Assembly: GCF_019396355.1 (NCBI RefSeq)
Contig: NZ_JAHKRK010000059.1
Span: forward strand, 1 to 36,387
Length of the DNA: 36,387 bases
Direction of reading: 5' to 3'
Source: Pseudonocardia nigra
GTDB taxonomy: Bacteria; Actinomycetota; Actinomycetes; Mycobacteriales; Pseudonocardiaceae
Shown: in pieces, positions 31,436-36,387 of the stretch
Numbering within the stretch: position 1 is the first letter of the stretch
Layout: every line of letters starts with the position of its first letter
The notes under the pieces: model-generated
What the model was told of the DNA's origin: nothing
Database searches by the model: none
Seen by the model: the letters and a program-made list of their open reading frames with translations, nothing else
Translations under genes and position numbers: made by a program

Positions 31436-32925
31436 TCACATCGAGCGGGTCTCCCGCCACAGCTCGGCCCACGGCCGCGTCCGCCCCTCCAGCAGGAAGA
31501 TCGGCGTTCCCTGCGTGAGGTTCGCGACGCGCTGGCCGTTACCGAGCGCGCCGACCTGCCGCACCGAGGTGAACGCCGGGACCAGCGGCGACGGGTCGCC
31601 CACCAGCAGCACCGCTCCCGAGTCCTCGGGCGGGGCCCCGAAGAACGCGGCGCCGCGGTGCGGGCTGTAGGACGGCAGGTCGGGGGCGTACTGCTGGATC
31701 GCCGACACCGTCCAGTAGCTGCCCGCCACGACGACGGTTCCGGGCGGCGCGGCCCGGTGCGCGGCCACGACGTCCTCGACCATCTCCGGCCAGCCGATCT
31801 CGTCGCGCTGGAAGTTGCCGATCTGCAGCGGCTGGTCGGCGTGCGCGCTCACGGGCTTGATCGGCAGCACGTGCAGCACCCCGAGCACGACGAGCGTGCT
31901 CAGCGCGTACACCGGCCACGTCGGTACCCAGCGCCACCACACCGCGGGCCTGCGGCGCTCGATCGCGGTCGCCGACGCCGCCCAGACCAGCGGGAACAGC
32001 CCGGCGACGTAGTACGGGCGCCCGCCGGTGACGAGGAACAGCACCACCACACCCAGCACGGTGAGCCCGAGGAAGCGGTACGCCCGGTCACGCAGCAGCG
32101 CCGCGGTCCCGTGCACGGCGAGCACCGACCCGATCAGCAGCCCGGTCAGGAACACCGCCAGCGGGAGGAAACCGATCATCCCGCCCGCGTAGACGCTCTC
32201 CGCGGCGACCACTCGGCCCATCTCCAGCTGCGGCCATCCGTTGTCGGCCTGCCACAGCAGCGTCGGAACGGTCGCGAGCACCGCGATCGCGCCGCCCGCC
32301 CACAGCGCAGGCCGGCGCAGCATCTCCCGCGGGCCGGCCACCAGCACCGCGGCGAGCGCCACGGCCCAGAACCCCACGACGAGGAACTTCACCTGCAACG
32401 CCGCCGCGGTGACCACGCCCGCGCGAGCAGCGCACCGTCGGCGCGGGTGCGGACCCACCGCACGAGCAGCCAGGTCAGGGCGATCCACAGCGGCGGGTCG
32501 AGCGTGGACGTGGCCAGCAAGTGCCCGGTAGCGAGGAACGTCGGCGACACCGCGAACGCACCCGCCGCGACGAGCTGAGCCCGCCGCCCGCCCCCGAACT
32601 CGCGCGTCAGCAGGGCCGTGAGCACGACCCCGGCCATGGTCGCCAGCGTTGCCGGGACCCGCAGCGCCGCTACCGAACCGTGCGCGATCGCGTCCATCGC
32701 CAGCGCGATCAACGGCACCAGCGGCGGCTGGTCGGCGTAGCCCCAGTCCAGGTGGTTGCCGGCCGCGATGAAGTACAGCTCGTCACCGAAGTAGCCGTAC
32801 CGACCGCTCACCGCGGTGAGCAGTACCCCCACGGCCGCGGCCACGAGCAGGACGGGCCCGCGCGCGAACGTGGGCAGAGCGGGCGCGCGCGGCGCTGATC
32901 GCGTGAGAGCTTCCCCGGTAACCAT
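31436..32925 (-). pseudogene. GT39-like membrane glycosyltransferase, frameshifted
   Basis: From ATG 32925 the first part encodes RYGYFGDELYFIAAGNHLDW and GYADQPPLVPLIALAMD, the acidic first loop of dolichyl/polyprenyl-phosphate-dependent glycosyltransferases (PMT/ArnT class), then several membrane segments up to VRTRADGALLAR. The frame then shifts at the CCC run 32418–32420 (GGG on the coding strand). The rest (GVVTAAALQVKFLVVGFWAV to the stop) is in another frame and has more membrane segments and a soluble C-terminal domain (VVVAGSYWTVSAIQQYAPDLPSYS). One added G would give about 496 residues. Such enzymes transfer sugars outside the membrane. Pseudogene or sequencing indel. Confidence 0.85.
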
Positions 32926-33066
32926 GTCGCCGACGCTAGAAGCGCTCGGGACGCGCCGAGTCCGTCGATCGGCTGATCCAGGGATCCACCCCTCACGGGT
33001 GATCTCAGGGTCGAGCTCAGGGGGATACCCGATTCCGGGACGGACCGGCGCGGCAAGTCTCTTCGC

Positions 33067-33348
33067 ATGAACCCTGCGAAGTCCCCCGTGGCGGCGGCCG
33101 TCCACCGGCAGACGGTGCTCACGGTCGCGGGCGCCCTCGACGACGAGATCGGCGTCGTGGTACTCGACCTCTCGGGCGTGTCCGTGTTCGATACGGACGC
33201 GCTCGACCCCCTCGCGCGGGTGGCCCGGATCTGCCGCGGCCGGTCGATCTCCCTGCGGGTGGCGCCCAGTGCCACGGTGCAGCGGGTGATGGCCGAGCAC
33301 GACCTGCTGCACAGCTTCACGATCGTCGGGCCCGCGCATCCGGCGTAG
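33067..33348 (+). CDS. STAS-domain protein lacking helix 1
   Basis: 93 residues. VLTVAGALDD and VVVLDLSGVSVFDTDALDPLARVARIC match the first and third strands of STAS anti-anti-sigma proteins. The roughly 20 residues normally between them (helix 1 and strand 2) are absent; GALDD runs straight into EIGVVVLDLSG. The position of the usual phosphorylated serine is not conserved (FDTDALD). It is either a shortened, perhaps inactive copy or an unusual STAS-like protein. Confidence 0.65.
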   Translation: MNPAKSPVAAAVHRQTVLTVAGALDDEIGVVVLDLSGVSVFDTDALDPLARVARICRGRSISLRVAPSATVQRVMAEHDLLHSFTIVGPAHPA

Positions 33349-33360
33349 CCGATGCCGGGC

Positions 33361-35148
<1,788 letters not shown>

Positions 35149-35168
35149 GGATCCCTTCTGAGCGGCCA

Positions 35169-36140
35169 TCAGGCGCGCACCGGCGGCCACGAGGTGGGCG
35201 GGACGGGCGGGACGCCGGGTGGCTCGTGCTGGTCGACCACGCGGGCACCGGGCACCGGGCCGTGCGCCACGCGGACCGTGCGGCACACCCCCACCCCGGC
35301 GAGCTCGGTGGCCACGTCGATCGCCGCCTCCGCGCTCGAGCACAGGAACGCGCACGTCGGGCCCGAGCCGGACACGAGCCCGGCCAGCGCCCCGGCGGCG
35401 ACCCCGGCCCGCAGCGTGCGCCGCAGTTCCGGAACCATGCTGACGGCCGCGGCCTGCAGGTCGTTGCCCAGGCTCAGGGCGAGTTGGTTCGGGTCGCCGC
35501 CCGCGAGCGCCTCCAGCACCGGCTCGACCGGGCGCTCCAGTGGGGTGCTGTCGCCGCGGAGCCGGTCGAGCTCGCGGAACACGGCTGGGGTGGACAGGCC
35601 ACCGCGGTGCAGCGCGATCACCCAGTGCTGCGGGTGCCTCGAGAGCACCGGGACGATCCGCTCACCGCGGCCGGTGCCGACCGCGGTGCCGCCGTAGAGC
35701 GCGAACGTGACGTCGCTGCCCAGCTCGGCGGCGAGCTCGGACAGATCGTCGCGGGAGAGGTCGAGCTTCCACAGCGCCGACAGGCCGACGAGCGCGGCGG
35801 CCGCGTCGGCACTGCCGCCCGCCATCCCGCCGGCGACCGGAATGCCCTTGCGCAGCACGAGCCGCACGTCGGGGTCGCGGTCGGCGCGCTCGGCGAGCAG
35901 CTGGACGGCCCGCCACGCGAGGTTCGTCTCGTCGGCGGGCACCTCGGACACGCCCTCGCCGTGCACCTCGATGCCCGGCGCCTCGCTGAGGGCGACCGAC
36001 ACTTCGTCGAACAGGCTCACCGCGTGGAACACCGTGACGAGGTCGTGGAACCCGTCCTCGCGCAGCGCACCGACGGCAAGATGCAGGTTGATCTTTGCCG
36101 GCACGCGCACGGTGACCGGGGGCGGAACGGCGGCGAGCAC
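35169..36140 (-). CDS. ispE: 4-diphosphocytidyl-2-C-methyl-D-erythritol kinase
   Basis: 323 residues from a GTG. GHMP kinase features: [14 protein letters not shown] with catalytic K16, the ATP loop [15 protein letters not shown] (101–115), the aspartate in [12 protein letters not shown] and the third motif [12 protein letters not shown]. It phosphorylates CDP-ME in the non-mevalonate isoprenoid pathway. A leaderless -10 precedes it. It sits just downstream of rsmA, the conserved rsmA–ispE order. Confidence 0.97.
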   Translation of the reverse strand: MLAAVPPPVTVRVPAKINLHLAVGALREDGFHDLVTVFHAVSLFDEVSVALSEAPGIEVHGEGVSEVPADETNLAWRAVQLLAERADRDPDVRLVLRKGIPVAGGMAGGSADAAAALVGLSALWKLDLSRDDLSELAAELGSDVTFALYGGTAVGTGRGERIVPVLSRHPQHWVIALHRGGLSTPAVFRELDRLRGDSTPLERPVEPVLEALAGGDPNQLALSLGNDLQAAAVSMVPELRRTLRAGVAAGALAGLVSGSGPTCAFLCSSAEAAIDVATELAGVGVCRTVRVAHGPVPGARVVDQHEPPGVPPVPPTSWPPVRA

Positions 36141-36146
36141 CAGACA

Positions 36147-36152
36147 ACCCTA
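36147..36152 (-). promoter_or_regulatory. -10 element of a leaderless ispE promoter
   Basis: On the minus strand TAGGGT is followed by six bases and then the GTG at 36140, the leaderless TANNNT-N6-start layout. ispE may thus be transcribed apart from rsmA. Confidence 0.6.
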
Positions 36153-36220
36153 CGTGCGTCCGCGGCCGGCGTGACTCGCGCACGGGCGCGTCGGCGCCCC
36201 ACCTCGCTCATGCCCCCCGA

Positions 36221-36260
36221 TTCGGCCGATGCGCCCCGTCGACGGGGCGCATGCGCCGAG
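36221..36260. terminator. 24-bp perfect palindrome between rsmA and ispE
   Basis: ATGCGCCCCGTC and its exact reverse complement abut at 36240/36241 (36229–36252). After two mismatched bases on each side the arms pair again (TTCGGC with GCCGAG). It lies 16 bases after the rsmA stop. It could end rsmA transcription. As a spacerless palindrome containing GTCGAC it could equally bind a dimeric protein. Confidence 0.65.
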
Positions 36261-36275
36261 AAGGGGAGCATGAGC

Positions 36276-36387
36276 TCATCGGCGGGCGGCGGCGATCCTT
36301 GCGAAGTCGGTCACCGCCAGGGTCTCCGCGCGGGCGAGCGGGTCGACGCCGGCGGCGCGCAGCGCCTCCTCGGCCGCCGCGGGCGAG
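36276..36387 (-). CDS. rsmA: 16S rRNA dimethyladenosine transferase, C-terminal end (partial)
   Basis: Only the last 36 residues are inside the window: SPAAAEEALRAAGVDP, then LARAETLAVTDFARIAAARR and a stop. This alanine-rich C-terminal helix pair (GVDPxxRAETLxVxDFxRIA) is the usual end of actinobacterial RsmA/KsgA, and its place before ispE agrees. The enzyme dimethylates two adenines in helix 45 of 16S rRNA. The catalytic domain is outside. Confidence 0.85.
   Translation of the reverse strand, partial: SPAAAEEALRAAGVDPLARAETLAVTDFARIAAARR

Overview
The window is very G+C-rich, actinobacterial DNA. The order glmU–prs–rplY(ctc)–pth–acyl-AMP/CoA ligase at one side and ABC-F–ispE–rsmA(ksgA) at the other is the same backbone, read in the opposite direction, that Mycobacterium tuberculosis carries from ksgA to glmU. 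GTG starts, overlapping genes, leaderless TANNNT-N6-GTG promoters and many Pseudonocardia-like protein sequences suggest a Pseudonocardiaceae genome. The genus is inference.

Left arm (1–4.6 kb): a decayed, mobile region. It holds the last 520 bases of an IS66-family element, which ends inside the wreck of an Imm5-like gene. Next comes a 45-base 3' fragment of tRNA-Gln(TTG), which looks like the attR scar of an integrated island. After it lie an in-frame chimera of an FBP-domain gene with an O-methyltransferase, a frameshifted aminoglycoside phosphotransferase, an OsmC/Ohr peroxidase and a small secreted L,D-transpeptidase.

Core block (4.7–10.6 kb): glmU, prs, rplY and pth run rightward, and a FadD/FAAL-type ligase converges on them. 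Between prs and rplY is a 9-unit, exactly 22-bp-periodic array whose orientation flips after unit 4. Between pth and the ligase is a 23-bp-stem hairpin.

Accessory block (10.7–33.3 kb), inserted between the ligase and the ispE group: an M20 peptidase is followed by an apparent catabolic and uptake locus. That locus holds a nitrilase-superfamily hydrolase, a DUF6282 metal hydrolase, a giant FAD/Fe-S dehydrogenase, an IclR regulator, an alpha/beta-hydrolase lacking its nucleophile serine, and a complete OpuC-type ABC importer. It is the best candidate for an undescribed pathway: import of a betaine-like or other zwitterionic nitrogen compound, C–N bond hydrolysis, then oxidation of a 2-hydroxy acid. 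A recurring GTTGC(A)CAT motif may be the IclR operator. Beyond it are a PadR remnant, an unknown protein, a SARP/AfsR-like giant regulator, a DrrAB-like exporter, a broken EamA permease, a CGNR regulator, the collapsed remains of an ABC/two-component operon, a TetR/SnoaL divergent pair, a frameshifted GT39-like glycosyltransferase and a shortened STAS protein.

Right arm (33.4–36.4 kb): ABC-F ATPase, ispE and the 3' end of rsmA, all leftward, with a 24-bp perfect palindrome between rsmA and ispE.

A theme of the window is genome erosion: at least three genes carry a single-base shift in a C/G run, and at least four carry what look like deletions between distant points. All of them are outside the conserved backbone genes.
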